DNA of 64,000 nucleotides from Diphasiastrum complanatum (Eukaryota > Streptophyta > Lycopodiopsida > Lycopodiales > Lycopodiaceae). The position numbers were made by a program, and so were the translations under genes. The notes below the pieces were generated by a model that was not told where the DNA came from, did no database searches, and worked only from the letters and a program-made list of their open reading frames with translations. Location of the stretch: positions 36,180,361-36,244,360 of the forward strand of contig CM055106.1 of NCBI GenBank assembly GCA_029204225.1, written 5' to 3'. Position 1 is the stretch's first letter. The number at the start of each line of letters is the position of its first letter. Positions 22,577 to 33,289 of the stretch are shown here, piece by piece.

Positions 22577-24373
22577 ATGCGGAATGCCATCCGGCTGTAC
22601 AAGGAGGGACGGCTCAAGGAGGCCTTGCAATTCCTGGATGCAAATTCTGCTCAAAGTTTGCGAAAAATCGCTGTCACCTATGTGCATCTGTTGAAACATT
22701 GCAGCAATGTTAGGGTTTTATCACAAGGCCATCAGATTCATGCTCATCTTGCGCGACGGAAGTTGGAATCGAATGCTTTTGTAGCCAGCAGCCTTGTGAG
22801 CATGTACGCCAAGTGTGGCAGCCTAACTGAAGCACGCAACGTTTTCAACACAATGCCAAAAAGGGATGCCATTGCCTGGAATGCGATGATCGCAGCATAT
22901 GTGCAGCTCGACAATGGTGACGAGGCCCTTAAACTGTACCAAGAAATGAAGCAGCGGAGAATGAAGCCGGACAGAGTAACATTTGCGTGTCTTTTGGATG
23001 CGTGCTCAAACCCTAGCACCATTGAACAGGGCCGGCAGATCCATGCAGATGCCATTGAAGCTGGGATGGTGGCGGATATTTATGTCAGTACTGCTCTTGT
23101 TGACATGTATGCGAAGTGTGGCAATATACTCAATGCCCAAAAAGTTTTTGAGGCAATGCCCAAAAGGACTGTGGTTTCTTGGAATGCCATGATTGCAGGG
23201 TACGCCAAGCTTGGAAATAGTGAATCAGCTTTGGAATTTTGGCAACAAATGAAAATTGAGAGTGTAAAACCAGATCGTGTCACTTTTCTCGCTCTCCTCA
23301 ACGCTTGCGCCAACCTTGCAGCCCTAGAACAAGGTAAACAAGTTCATGCTGACATTATTCAAGCTGGAGTTGAGTTAGATACCTTTCTAGGGACAACCCT
23401 AATAGACATGTATGCGAAGTGTGGTAGTTTGGCGCTTGCGAGACAAATATTTGATTGGATGCCAAGGGTTGATGTCACAGTGTGGAATGTGATGATCGCG
23501 GGGTATGCAAAGTTTGGGAAAGGGGAAGAAGCGCTGAATCTTTGCTGGAGAATGAAAAGGGATGGTATGAAGCCGCAGAATTCCACGCTGGTACCCATTC
23601 TCAATGCATGTGCGACCCTCGCAAATCTGGACCAGGGAAAGCAGGTTCATGCTCTGGCTGTTGAAATTGGGTCAGATTCTGACATTCTGGTCGGCAATGC
23701 CCTTGTGGACATGTATGTGAAGTGTGGCAATTTGGAAGTAGGGCGCCATGTTTTTGACAGGATGCCAGAAAGGGATGTGATCTCTTGGAATGCGATTATG
23801 GGAGGATATTCTGCCCACGGCCATGATCTGGAGGCCTTTATGCTGTTTAAAAAAATGGAAACTGAGAATGTTGCACCAGATGCAGTTACTTTTGTCAGTA
23901 TACTTTCTGTATGCAGCCATCTAGGCCTTGTGAATGAAGCTCGTATGTTGCTTAATTCAATGAGAGAAAAGTATGGGCTGAATCCAAGTCTGGAACATTA
24001 TGGCTGCATGATTGATCTTTTGGGCCGGGCTGGCTACCTAGACGAAGCACACAGGCTGATAAAGAGAATGCCGTTCCCACCTAGTGTTGATCAATGGATG
24101 GCCTTACTTGGTGCCTGCAGAAATTATGGAAAATTTCAATTAGCAGAACAGATCACTGAGCTTATTCTCCAGCTGGAACCACAAGGATCTGCAGCTTATG
24201 TATTGCTCTCAAATGTATATGCTACAGCTGAAAGATGGGGTGCCCGAGCTGAGCTGAGGGAAGAAATGAAGATCAGAGGAGTGAATAAGAACCCCGGATG
24301 CTGTTGGGTTGATGTCAACAACAAGACCAATGCACTTGTTTCAGCAGATAGATTGCAAGCTGCACATCTGTGA
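22577..24373 (+). CDS. PLS-class pentatricopeptide repeat protein, E/E+ type
   Basis: A 598-residue intronless PPR protein, of the class that binds organellar RNA base by base and usually specifies C-to-U editing sites in chloroplasts or mitochondria. PLS repeats fill residues about 66-460, with recurring units such as STALVDMYAKCGNILNAQKV, WNAMIAGYAKLGNSESALEF and VKPDRVTFLALLNACANL. An E domain covers roughly 465-560 (LEHYGCMIDLLGRAGYLDEA, WMALLGACRNYG, YVLLSNVYA), and E+-like residues follow at about 565-590 (GVNKNPGCCWVDV). It ends without a DYW deaminase domain, so an editing role would need a deaminase in trans. The N-terminus starts inside a PPR helix (RLYKEGRLKEALQFL), and an in-frame TAG lies seven codons upstream. 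No transit peptide is visible, so an upstream exon may be missing. A broken copy lies about 0.9 kb upstream. Confidence 0.93.
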   Translation: MRNAIRLYKEGRLKEALQFLDANSAQSLRKIAVTYVHLLKHCSNVRVLSQGHQIHAHLARRKLESNAFVASSLVSMYAKCGSLTEARNVFNTMPKRDAIAWNAMIAAYVQLDNGDEALKLYQEMKQRRMKPDRVTFACLLDACSNPSTIEQGRQIHADAIEAGMVADIYVSTALVDMYAKCGNILNAQKVFEAMPKRTVVSWNAMIAGYAKLGNSESALEFWQQMKIESVKPDRVTFLALLNACANLAALEQGKQVHADIIQAGVELDTFLGTTLIDMYAKCGSLALARQIFDWMPRVDVTVWNVMIAGYAKFGKGEEALNLCWRMKRDGMKPQNSTLVPILNACATLANLDQGKQVHALAVEIGSDSDILVGNALVDMYVKCGNLEVGRHVFDRMPERDVISWNAIMGGYSAHGHDLEAFMLFKKMETENVAPDAVTFVSILSVCSHLGLVNEARMLLNSMREKYGLNPSLEHYGCMIDLLGRAGYLDEAHRLIKRMPFPPSVDQWMALLGACRNYGKFQLAEQITELILQLEPQGSAAYVLLSNVYATAERWGARAELREEMKIRGVNKNPGCCWVDVNNKTNALVSADRLQAAHL

Positions 24374-25524
24374 TGGGACAATATTTGAAACCATATCTGG
24401 ATAAATGAAGAAAGGTGCTCTTTTTAAAACATGGTAAGCCTTTATGCTAAGTGTGAATTCTGTTGAAGTTCTTAAAGGTTGAAACTGTGATTTCCAAATA
24501 TCAGTAGTTGCTTTTCAATGTTTTGATTTGTTGGTCTGTTCTCTTCACAACACTTCAAATTGAGAGCTTTTCATATGACATAATTTCAATTTAAATTGCA
24601 TAATTTCAACTTCAATTAATACTTTAGGGAGTATATTTGGGGTACATACACTTCATTGATTGTTGGAAAATTCAGCTTTCAAGTTTTGCGGTCTTCATGA
24701 TTGCAACTTTTTTTTGAATTGAATGTTTACCAAAGGGCTTAGAACTTATTCCCACTTCAGTTTGACATATTACAGTTCTTCAAGATTCAAGAAAGAAATA
24801 CCCTATCTTGAAGTTTTCAAGTTCTAGATAGTCTTACAAAAAAACGTCAATCAGGGCACATGAAGTTTTAAGAGAGCACCTTCATTAGGGTATTTTCCAC
24901 CAAGGGTAGGAACTTTTTGCATTAGCCAAACCCCTTTTCCCAACCATTGGTTGTTTAGGGATCATCTCTCTCAGATAGCATCTGCCATGACCTACATCGG
25001 GCTGTAGCAAACCACGCGTTACAGCAAGATCAATGGGCACGAGTATGTGAGTAGACAAATTCGTGGGCAGTTGCCAGTGAGGCTGTAATAGTGTTTTCAT
25101 TTTCTCTCATGGCCAGCAAGGGCTTCACATTGTAGTTCTCCACCACCCACAAACGAACTTATTCCATTGTAGATTCACAAGACAAAGGGCTGCCAGGCCT
25201 ATAGAAAGTATTAACTGTCTAACGATAGTCGCATAAGACAGTTCTGCACAGGAGTTTGATTAAACTCATGCAGTAGGCCCATGCAGACCCGCATTGTAGG
25301 TCCAGTCACAGACGGACAAATGAACAGCAATATGCACTCATATTAGTCTTGCTGACAGTAGTACTTTCAAAGCCACTTAGTACACACCCAAGCGTAGGTG
25401 TTTTCAGCAACAAGAACGTAGGTGTTCAGAGACCCAAGCCTTTTACTCAGACTACCATCCGGCACATACTCCATAGCAGCAATATGCTCAAACGTCGCTC
25501 CTAAATGTTCCCTGTCCTTGGAGA
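24374..25524. other. 3' flank of the PPR gene, no gene
   Basis: AT-rich after the stop. Repeated ATTTCAA(T/C)TT motifs are seen at 24580-24615. Short minus-strand frames (up to 81 codons) resemble nothing known. Confidence 0.5.
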
Positions 25525-25640
25525 TTGACTTGCATTGTTGTAAAGAGCGCCTTATGTAGATCCTTAAAATCCTACTACAAACACCAAAAGGAGAGCTATG
25601 GAACCAAACCACTGAACCAAAAAAGACCTAAAGATCAACC
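25525..25640. repeat. Inverted-repeat arm 1b
   Basis: GATTGACTTGCATTGTTGTA through AACCAAACCACTGAACC is the reverse-complement match to 20240-20345. Confidence 0.75.
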
Positions 25641-25924
25641 TTTGGCTAGAAGAGAATGTTCTTGTCTCTTTCGTTTCATGGATAGTCAAGAAAAGACACA
25701 TAGATACATCAAGGTTGACTTCAGAGATAAACATAATGGATTGTACCAAATCATATGCAGAGCAAATTGTGAGGATAGCTTACTGCTCTATGGCAAAGGC
25801 AAAAGGTAACCCTAGTGCAAAGGCTACAAGTATAGAGGTAACATTTAGTCAAGGGTTTACCATAGCCATAACCATAATTGCGCGGCCAAGCAGTGGTTGG
25901 GAAACCTCTTTTGAGTTATCCTCA

Positions 25925-26045
25925 AAAAACCTGCATTTTATAGAACTTCCCAGTTTTTTGAAGACTTTAACTCATAAAAAAGTTTATATGCTTGTATAAA
26001 AAACCGTCAAGTATTTTATGATATCGATTTTTGAGAAAAACTTGC
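25925..26045. repeat. Inverted-repeat arm 2b
   Basis: CCTCAAAAAACCTGCATT through TTTTTGAGAAAAAC is the reverse-complement match to 20810-20925. Both arms lie downstream of arm 1 on their own side, so the two pairs are not a simple single inversion. Confidence 0.7.
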
Positions 26046-26049
26046 CGGT

Positions 26050-26740
26050 TTCATTTCTGTACTTTGCCAATTTTCCCAAGCACTGCGGCCAAGAATGTCC
26101 CTTTGGCCAAGTACCTGCCTAACATTTTTGGTGGATGACTTATTTCATCCCAAAGACTCATTAACCCCCAGTCATCATTCACCTTTGTGATAACTGTTGT
26201 GAGATGGTCGTGTGCAAGTAACTCCATAGATGGTAGGTGGTAGTTGGTGTCACAAGTAGTCACAGTGGATATACACTCTTTGAAGAGCTTTATGTCTACA
26301 ATTGCAAATGGCAAGCTCAAGCCATAGAACATGTCGGCTTAGCCACTGATGCAATGTCTTGGTGTTGTTTTTGTTAAAACTAGCAAGGGTTTGGGGCCTG
26401 GATCATGTGGGCGTCATTGGCTCTCTTCAGCGAGGAGCTCTAGGGGGGAGTGTGGGTGCATCAAAGGCATGAACGCCTGTGGCTTTTGTAGCCTCTACAA
26501 AGTGTTGCAGGGGCTTGTCATGAAAGGGCAAGGGCTCGTCATGAAAAGGTGCTGGTTTGGGATCACCAGCACGTGGCATAAAGGGAGCTGACGTGAGAGA
26601 GAATGTGGAAGGCTTATCAAATTAGGGTGGCATGGTTGTGGAAGGTGTACCAGCTGATGCATGCTGACTATATGTGCCAAAAATGCTGTGGGTATGGGTG
26701 CTGTTGCAGGTCGAGAGGGCCCCGATACAGGAACCAACTC
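26050..26740 (-). pseudogene. hAT transposase fragment (linker and start of DUF659)
   Basis: On the minus strand the region begins with a linker (HLFMTSPCPFMTSPC at about 26500-26580), then an open stretch MFYGLSLPFAIVDIKLFKEC, ISTVTTCDTNYHLPSMELLA and HDHLTTVITKVNDDWGLM, ending before the TDGW/RRPIINI core. It is the same hAT relic as 1-730, but it keeps about 80 bp that are deleted there and lacks the downstream core present there. The linker reads in several frames, so the original reading frame is uncertain. It is a truncated relic. Confidence 0.65.
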
Positions 26741-26759
26741 CTACATGATTGTACAAAAC

Positions 26760-27339
26760 ATTCATAGCATCAGAATTGGTCCAAATTGGTCATCTACAGC
26801 CCAAGATACATGCCGTCAAAGCTAGATGGAAAAAAGCTCAAGAAAACTAGTTTGGTTTGTGCTGCTCCAAAACTCAAGAATAAATCTTGGCAAATGTCCT
26901 GCCACAAATTGAATTGCAAGTAGCCGATTTCAAATGACCTACAAGCTCCAAATTGCATGCCCTCAAAGCTGGGAATTAGAAGCATAGGGATTCAGCAGCA
27001 AATGGCTTAGAAAAAATTGATTAATTAATTAATCACGGTATTGAACAGTCTTCTATGGAATGAACAATATAGCTGAGAGTGTTCACTATATAGCAGACCT
27101 GAATTTTTCCTCTTTGTGAGGGGATTAGTATCTTGGAAAAAGCTTGAATTATTGAGTAAGATTGACATTGCTGATAATCAGGTCTTCTGGGTAGCATATT
27201 CTCACTGTTTATCTAGAATCCCAGTGTCATATGCTCAGTATGAGAAATTTCACATTTATTATCATTGCTTAAATTGTGGTAAATTTTAGCTTACAAAAAT
27301 CTGTTCATGCTTTTCCATTTTATGGGGCTATATGCTTCT
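26760..27339. other. No gene recognised
   Basis: 26790-26990 contains imperfect inverted and direct copies of TTTGATGGCATG/CCCTCAAAGCT-like text. The rest is AT-rich and ends in a pyrimidine-rich acceptor (CTTGTCTCTTCAG) for the next entry. Confidence 0.4.
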
Positions 27340-28592
27340 TGTCTCTTCAGTTAAAATAATTGCCAACCGTGACACTGGACGTTCTAGAGGTTTTGGTTTT
27401 GTGAGCTTTACTTCAGATGCAGAAGCCGAGTCGGTCTTACAAGCTATGGATGAATAGGTATTGATAAGTGTGGAAAGTGATTGCCAGCATAGCATATACC
27501 TGATCCATGATTGTTCTGTGTCACTATGTTGGTTAATGACATGTGTATATTTTAGATCTTTGAATGGAAGGAGACATATATGTAATTTTGCATTCTGTGT
27601 TTCCCAGAGTGTGCAGGTTGGATCATTCGTGGCAACTATGCTCATTATTTTGGAACTGATCCTCGTGGAAGTGGGATGTCTCGTGGTGTTGGTCTTGGTG
27701 CAGGCAGAGGAAATTTTGGTAGTGATTTTGGCATTGATAGGGGAGATTTTGGTCGCAGCTCTGCGCCAGGCAATGATAATGAGAGTTTTGGTTGGAGTTC
27801 AGGGGGCCTTGGTAAGGAAGGTGGAGGTTTTGATCGGAGTTCAGGAGGTTTTGGCAATGACAGAGGAGGTTTTGGTAACTTTAAACTCTGGTGGATTCCG
27901 CAATGAGGTTGGAAGTTTTAGAGGAAAAGGTGGACTCTCTAATCGTGAGCAAGGAAGTTTTGGTTCTGAGAGCTTCGGTAGCAAGGGAGGAAACTTTGGC
28001 TATGGTGAATCTAGTTTTTCCAGAAAAACAGGTGGTTTTGCCCGTGAGCAGTGAGGTTTGGGCCAGAGACCAGGAGGCTTTGTCATAGTGTTGGGGGATA
28101 CAAAAATGATCAAAGTTGAACCTGAACTTCAGACTAGACAAATATGGCAAGCTGGACTTCGGACTAGACAAATACGACTTTGAAAGAAATAGCTGGAGAG
28201 GACTTGACTGTACTGGCATTAATAACAAAGAAGGATTTGTTCGCAGCTCAGGAAGCTTGGAGAATGGCACTACACCCATTGCTGATTCTCGGAGAAGCTT
28301 GGAAAATGATAGCTCTGGCTCTGCTGGTTGGAGAGGTTCACGGCTGCTTGCTAGCTCCAGTGACTGGACAGGCACAAATATACAAAATTTTACCGCTGGC
28401 TCTGCTAACGGGACAGGTTTGTTCAATGGCAGCTGTGATGACGGGACAGGCCCATCGTCAGATGCCTCACATGATGAAAGTAAACCATTGGAGAGGGAAA
28501 ATGGTTCAGGTTCTGACGATGGAGAAATGTGGACAGCAATAAAAACTCCAGTTCTGGTTCGAGAGGCTCTTAAGGTACCAAGACTTGGTTGA
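27340..28592 (+). pseudogene. Glycine-rich RRM RNA-binding protein pseudogene
   Basis: The second half of an RRM domain is seen: VKIIANRDTGRSRGFGFVSF, then SDAEAESVLQAMDE, with RNP1 as RGFGFVSF. TAG at 27455 ends the exon frame. After an intron-like gap and an acceptor (TTTCCCAG) the RRM finishes in a second exon (GWIIRGNYA). A Gly/Phe/Ser tail follows with GGFG repeats (GGGFDRSSGGFGNDRGGFGN), in three successive frames across 27610-28592, ending in an Asp/Ser/Gly-rich stretch. The layout is that of an RRM plus glycine-rich tail protein that binds RNA in nucleus or organelle. The first RRM half (RNP2) is absent. Because the intron is retained, this is a DNA-level duplicate rather than a processed copy. 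Confidence 0.75.
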
Positions 28593-29559
28593 TGGGTACT
28601 GGGTACTTTATTTGTTTGGATGTTCCAGAGTCATCCTTTAAACGGTCTTAGATGTGGATCTTGAGCTCCAAGTTTTCCATTTGCATTGTGCTTATAATTT
28701 TGCTGTAAAATCAATAAGGCTGCCCACTTGAGTCAGTGTAATGAATAGGCACTTGTACGTGTGCTTTTGAAGCTGAATAGGTGACCTTGATTGTACCTGC
28801 GGCAGTGTTTCACAGGAATCAGCAATCACACTATGACTAAAATATTTGTTTTACAATTTTACTCTGGAATAACCTTTTTACTGGCTTTGATTGTTTCTTG
28901 AGAGTCAGCTATGTTTTTTTTTGAGCGACTATTGTTAAAAGTAGTTCACGAGGCTGTTGGACCAAGTTTTTAACTGTCAACTAACAAGATCCTTCAAAGC
29001 AGAAGATGGGCTTTTTTTCTCATTCTTGTAAAATTTTAGGAAATTAGTATACTTGAATTCTACATTATGCTTGATGCATTTTTCTTCAAGAGCTATGCTC
29101 TCTCTTTCTTACGGGTATGTGGTATATTTGCTATAGGTTCAGGAGGGGTGTGCCACGGTGGTTAAAGGTTAGCTTTTATCTTGACTAATTCTCTTCCATT
29201 ATTTGATTCTTATAGTTCGATGGGTTTGACGTGCATTCATATATTTTATCTTAGAAACATCAAGATTTGGTATCTCTGGTATTGTGAGTTGCACGAAAGA
29301 AAGGTAATTTGAAAGCTAGTGGTACGTCAAATTACGACCAATATCAGACCAGAATTTTTCCAGATGCAAATAGGTAGGTGCAGGAGTACAACAGAAGACG
29401 AGTCTAGTAAGGTTATCTAAAATGTCGGTTTTTTGCAGCAGTTTTCAGAAAGCTATACAAGATGTTTTCATCTGTCTTACAATTGTAAGTAGGAATGTGG
29501 AGCAGTTTAATGATTGTTGCAAGAAAATGGTATCTCAAATTTTTTTTACGAGGGGCAAT
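28593..29559. other. No gene recognised
   Basis: AT-rich 3' flank of the RRM pseudogene leading into the tandem array. No coding potential or repeat structure is evident. Confidence 0.5.
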
Positions 29560-29823
29560 GTGACCAGTGTTAACAGATTGATATCAAGGAGCTCTGCAAA
29601 CACATTCAGAATCCATTGTAATATCATCTGATAGTGCTATGTTTGCATTATCTATAGTGTCGAATCATTAAGTAGTATTTGAGACTTTGAGTACACAATT
29701 GTGATAGTGACAATTGCATATCGTAGGACAATTTCATGTGTCACCAAACATCATGATAGATCAACACAATATTGAGTGAAATAAATAATCTGCAGGAGCT
29801 ACATGACCATAGGATTATATGAA

Positions 29824-30027
29824 TCTATATATACTAAAAGAAATTGGGCTGCCTGGAAACCCAATTTTTTTTACCACAGGCCTCTGGAAGGGGCAGGCCA
29901 AGGCCACAGGCAGGGGGAGGGGCATGGGCAGGGGCTGGGACGATTGAGGTGGGGTGGCGGGGGTTGCTGGCTGCCCGCCCTTACATTTTGAATTTGCCGC
30001 CCGCCAACGGGCGGGCAGGCATACTAG
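29824..30027 (+). mobile_element. Helitron H1, non-autonomous, 204 bp
   Basis: It begins TCTATATATACTAAAAG and ends in CTAG at 30024-30027. A 7-bp stem hairpin (CCGCCCG-CCAA-CGGGCGG) lies about 9 nt before the end. The 5' neighbour is A and the 3' neighbour is T, as expected for Helitron insertion into AT. The interior is very GC-rich beside its AT-rich host. No RepHel protein is encoded, so movement would depend on one elsewhere. Confidence 0.8.
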
Positions 30028-30340
30028 TCTATATAATATAAAACATTAGTGGGGCAGCGCTAATGCTGCCCCGCTAATGCGTGACGACAGCGTTAGCACT
30101 GCCCACCCAACCCCCCCTCCGGGCTTTCCTGCACATGGGCAGCGCAGCGCTGCCCGTCAGGGCGTGGCGGGCAGCGTCAGCTGCCTGGGACCCCCCTTTT
30201 TTGTCAAATTTTTTTCCCTCCCCTCCCACACGTCCCTCACGCTCGGGCCTGTGGGAGGGGAGGGCGCAGCGTGAGCTGCCCGTCATGCTCTTTGCCCACC
30301 CGCCCTGCCCGCCCGCAAGTCCACGGGCGCACATCGCTAG
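30028..30340 (+). mobile_element. Helitron H2, non-autonomous, 313 bp
   Basis: It begins TCTATATAATATAAAAC directly after H1 and ends CTAG at 30337-30340, followed by T. A hairpin (GCCCG...CGGGC) precedes the end by about 10 nt. Further hairpins lie inside, for example GGGGCAGC-GCTAAT-GCTGCCCC at 30051-30072. It has the same GC-rich style as H1 and is probably the same or a sister family. Confidence 0.78.
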
Positions 30341-32090
30341 TTATAATAAAAGGATTTATGGCAACTCACACATAGCAACAAAAAATCCACAACAATCACT
30401 ATAATCCAACGATTTTGTAAATACAAATAACTAGAAAAATAAAAACTTTAATATTGCATCACACTATTCATTATATCTAATCGATTAGTAGTGAGGTAAT
30501 TGAGATGACTATCGAATGATTTAATCAAATTTTATATGGAACTGAAGATTGCCAACAAATATAGCTAGAATGGATAAGATAGCATCATAATCAAGTGATT
30601 AAGAAGGGTCAAAATAGGTTGGAGTAGATCCAATCATTCAATTAAGAGAGCTTCTGAAAATTGTAAGCGAATGGCAATCAAATCTAGTTTTCTATTCACT
30701 AAAAATGTTAGATCTCATTATTCGCACTAGAAATGCACATGAGTGATATCAAAGGGCTCTCTACAAATACATTTTAGAATTGCTAGAAATAATTGAAATA
30801 TCATTCGATAGTGTTATGTTTGCATTATCTATAGTGTCTATCTAATAAGTAATATATGAGTACACATGTGTGACGATGTCAATTGCATACCTCAAGACCA
30901 ATGTCATTTATCACCAACATCATGATAGATCACCATGATTTTGAGTGAAAATAAATATTTTTAAATACGAGTTACATAGCCATAAGATTCATATAAATAA
31001 AAAAGTTAATCAATGGCACAATTTACAGTGATAATTTTTTTAAAAAGTTGATTACTAATTATCACTATGATCCATCAATTTTGTAAATACAAATACCCAA
31101 TAGCTAATAAATAAAATTCTTAATATTGCATCACATTATTCACTACATCAAGTCAATTAATAGTTGAGGTAATTAGAATGATCATCGAATGAAATTGCAA
31201 TCAATCAAGTCTTTATTAGATCAATTGTATGGAATTCTAGATTGCCAACAGATATAGCAAGAATGGATCAGATAGCATCATAAATAGGTAATCAAGAAGG
31301 GTAAAAATAGATCGAGGTAGATCCAACCATTCCATCAAGGGATATTCTTATAATTGGCGATAATATCTAGCTTTGTTGCCCTAAGCAATAATGTTAGATC
31401 TCACTATCAGCATTGAAAATGCACATGAATGAGATCAAAGAGCTTTACAAACACATGTTACAACTATTAGACACAATGAAAATTTTGTCTGATATTTCTT
31501 TGTTTGAATTATTTTTAGTGTCTATTTAGTAAGTAAAATTTGAGTACACAATTTTGATAGTGACAATTGAGTACCATAGAACCAATACCATGTGTCACCA
31601 ACATCATGATAGATCATCACAATTTTGAGAGAGATGAATAATCTATAAAAGGAGCTACACTTCCATACGATTTAGATAAACACAAAAATCGCGTAGAAAT
31701 GGCAAGTCACAACTCCATAACAGAAAAAAGTTCTTGAAGCTGATCTCTAGTTATCGCTATGATCCATTAGTTTTGTAAATACAAATACCCATTAGCTAAA
31801 CATAAAATGTTGAGTATTGGATCACACTATTAGCTACATCAGATCATTAGTAGTGTCATAATCGAAATGACTATCAAATTAATTTGTGATTAATCAAAAT
31901 TTAATCGCTATTAGATCAATTATATAGAACTCCAAATTGCCAATAAATATAGCTAGAATGGATCTAATAGCATCATAATCAAGTGATCATGAAGGGTCAA
32001 AATAGATGAAAGTGGATCTAGCCATTCCATCAAGAGATCTTCTAAAAATTGTCAAGAGATAACAATCAAATCTAATTTTCTATTCTAAGT

Positions 32091-32439
32091 TGTGTACTTT
32101 TTGACACGTGTGAGGACACACAAATCAATGTGTTTGATTTTCTAAGGTGGGTGTGATTGTACATGAAATTATCACTTGATTGTACAAGCAATCTTCCTAG
32201 ACAATTTTCAAGACAAGAGCACACCCACACTTCAAACCAAACACTCTTATATTGTCCTCTAATACACAAACTTTTCCATTATGAAATAACACTCCAATTG
32301 TAAACTGTTCCACAAATTTCTTATCTTTCTTTGTTACTTGAGACCCCTATGAACTCATCTCAACACTATCCTCATTTCTTCCAATCTGAACAATGTTCCA
32401 AATATGACCAAACGAGAATCACTTTCATATTTTTCTCTA
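32091..32439. other. No gene recognised
   Basis: AT-rich sequence between the tandem array and the gypsy remnant, with one near copy of the CACACGTGTG palindrome (GACACGTGTG at 32103). Confidence 0.4.
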
Positions 32440-33000
32440 AAGGAAAGATAAAGATCCATAGAAATCTGAGTGAGACAATCTATTTAGTTCACCAATCCAA
32501 TTAAGAGCATCTGCAACTTGATTAGAATTATACTTTATATGATAAATTTCATGATCAAACTCTTGCATCAATTCAGCCCATCGGCCTTCCTATCTTGAAG
32601 ATCATGCTGATTACAAAAGTACTTAAGAGACTGGTGATTTGTATACACTATCAACTTACTACCATACTAGTAGTGTCTCCAAGTTTGAAGCGCATGGACA
32701 ACTGCAAATAATTCATTTTTCTACGTAGTATAACAAAACTGAGAATTAGTAAATTTTTTGCTTTCAAATGCTAGTGGCCTATCATTATATAATAGAACTG
32801 CTCCAATTGCATTATCGCTTACGTCAGGTTTTACGATGTAAGGTTGATTTGGATCAGCAATCTATAAAATGAGAGTTGAAACAATTAGGGTCTTAAGTTT
32901 TTCAAAACTTCAATTCAGTTCCTCATTCCATACAATAGGCGGACTAGGTTGGTTCCTCTTTTTCTTTTTATTAACAATGCCTTTTGTCAGATTATTGAGG
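32440..33000 (-). pseudogene. Ty3/gypsy RNase H remnant
   Basis: On the minus strand, with several stops, the order is KPDVSDNAIGAVLLYNDRPL, AFESKKFTNSQFCYTT, NELFAVVHALQTWRHY, YGSKLIVYTNHQSLKYFCNQ, then HDLQDRKA. This is the RNase H and connection region of a gypsy polymerase. The usual D of TDHQSL reads N. RT and integrase do not flank it in frame, so it is an isolated relic. Confidence 0.75.
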
Positions 33001-33289
33001 ATCTTCAGGAGCTTTCCCTTATAGTGGTATCAAAGCAAGGCTTACAAAGATTGAAGGACTTGGAGTTGTGAGGCTTTTCACTGGATCTTTTGTAGTTGAC
33101 TGATTGGTTTTCTTTTTTTGGTGGAGAACAAGCTTCCAAGTCCATCTTTTGAACCTATCCAAGAGGTTTGAGTAAGAGGGTGTAGGAGGCCCAAAAAGGG
33201 CTAAAAATGACATTTTTTTCATGTTTCTTGGGAGATTTATTGTGACAAATCCACAAGGGGATCACTAATGGAGTCAATCTAGCCTATTT

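Larger units (their letters stand above)
29560..32090. repeat. Tandem array, unit about 680 bp, three to four diverged copies
   Basis: The block containing TGACAATTG(C)A and CACCAACATCATGATAGATCA recurs at about 29750, 30915 and 31605. The block ATTTTGTAAATACAAATA recurs at about 30412, 31080 and 31773. Intact spacing is about 660-690 bp. The first interval is longer by roughly the 517 bp of two inserted Helitrons. The sequence is AT-rich and non-coding. Confidence 0.8.

Noticed and set aside
27461-28426. Frames of 181-197 codons on both strands over the RRM region
   Set aside because: Shadows of the glycine-rich repeat coding sequence; the real order of domains is in the RRM/Gly-rich reading.
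30074-30404. Overlapping GC-rich frames of 65-107 codons
   Set aside because: They lie inside the GC-rich Helitron H2, overlap on both strands and show no family resemblance.
33020-33035. A third copia primer site (TGGTATCAAAGC, plus strand)
   Set aside because: The match is good but the flanking LTR end is not convincing and the adjoining copia is on the other strand, so no element could be assigned.
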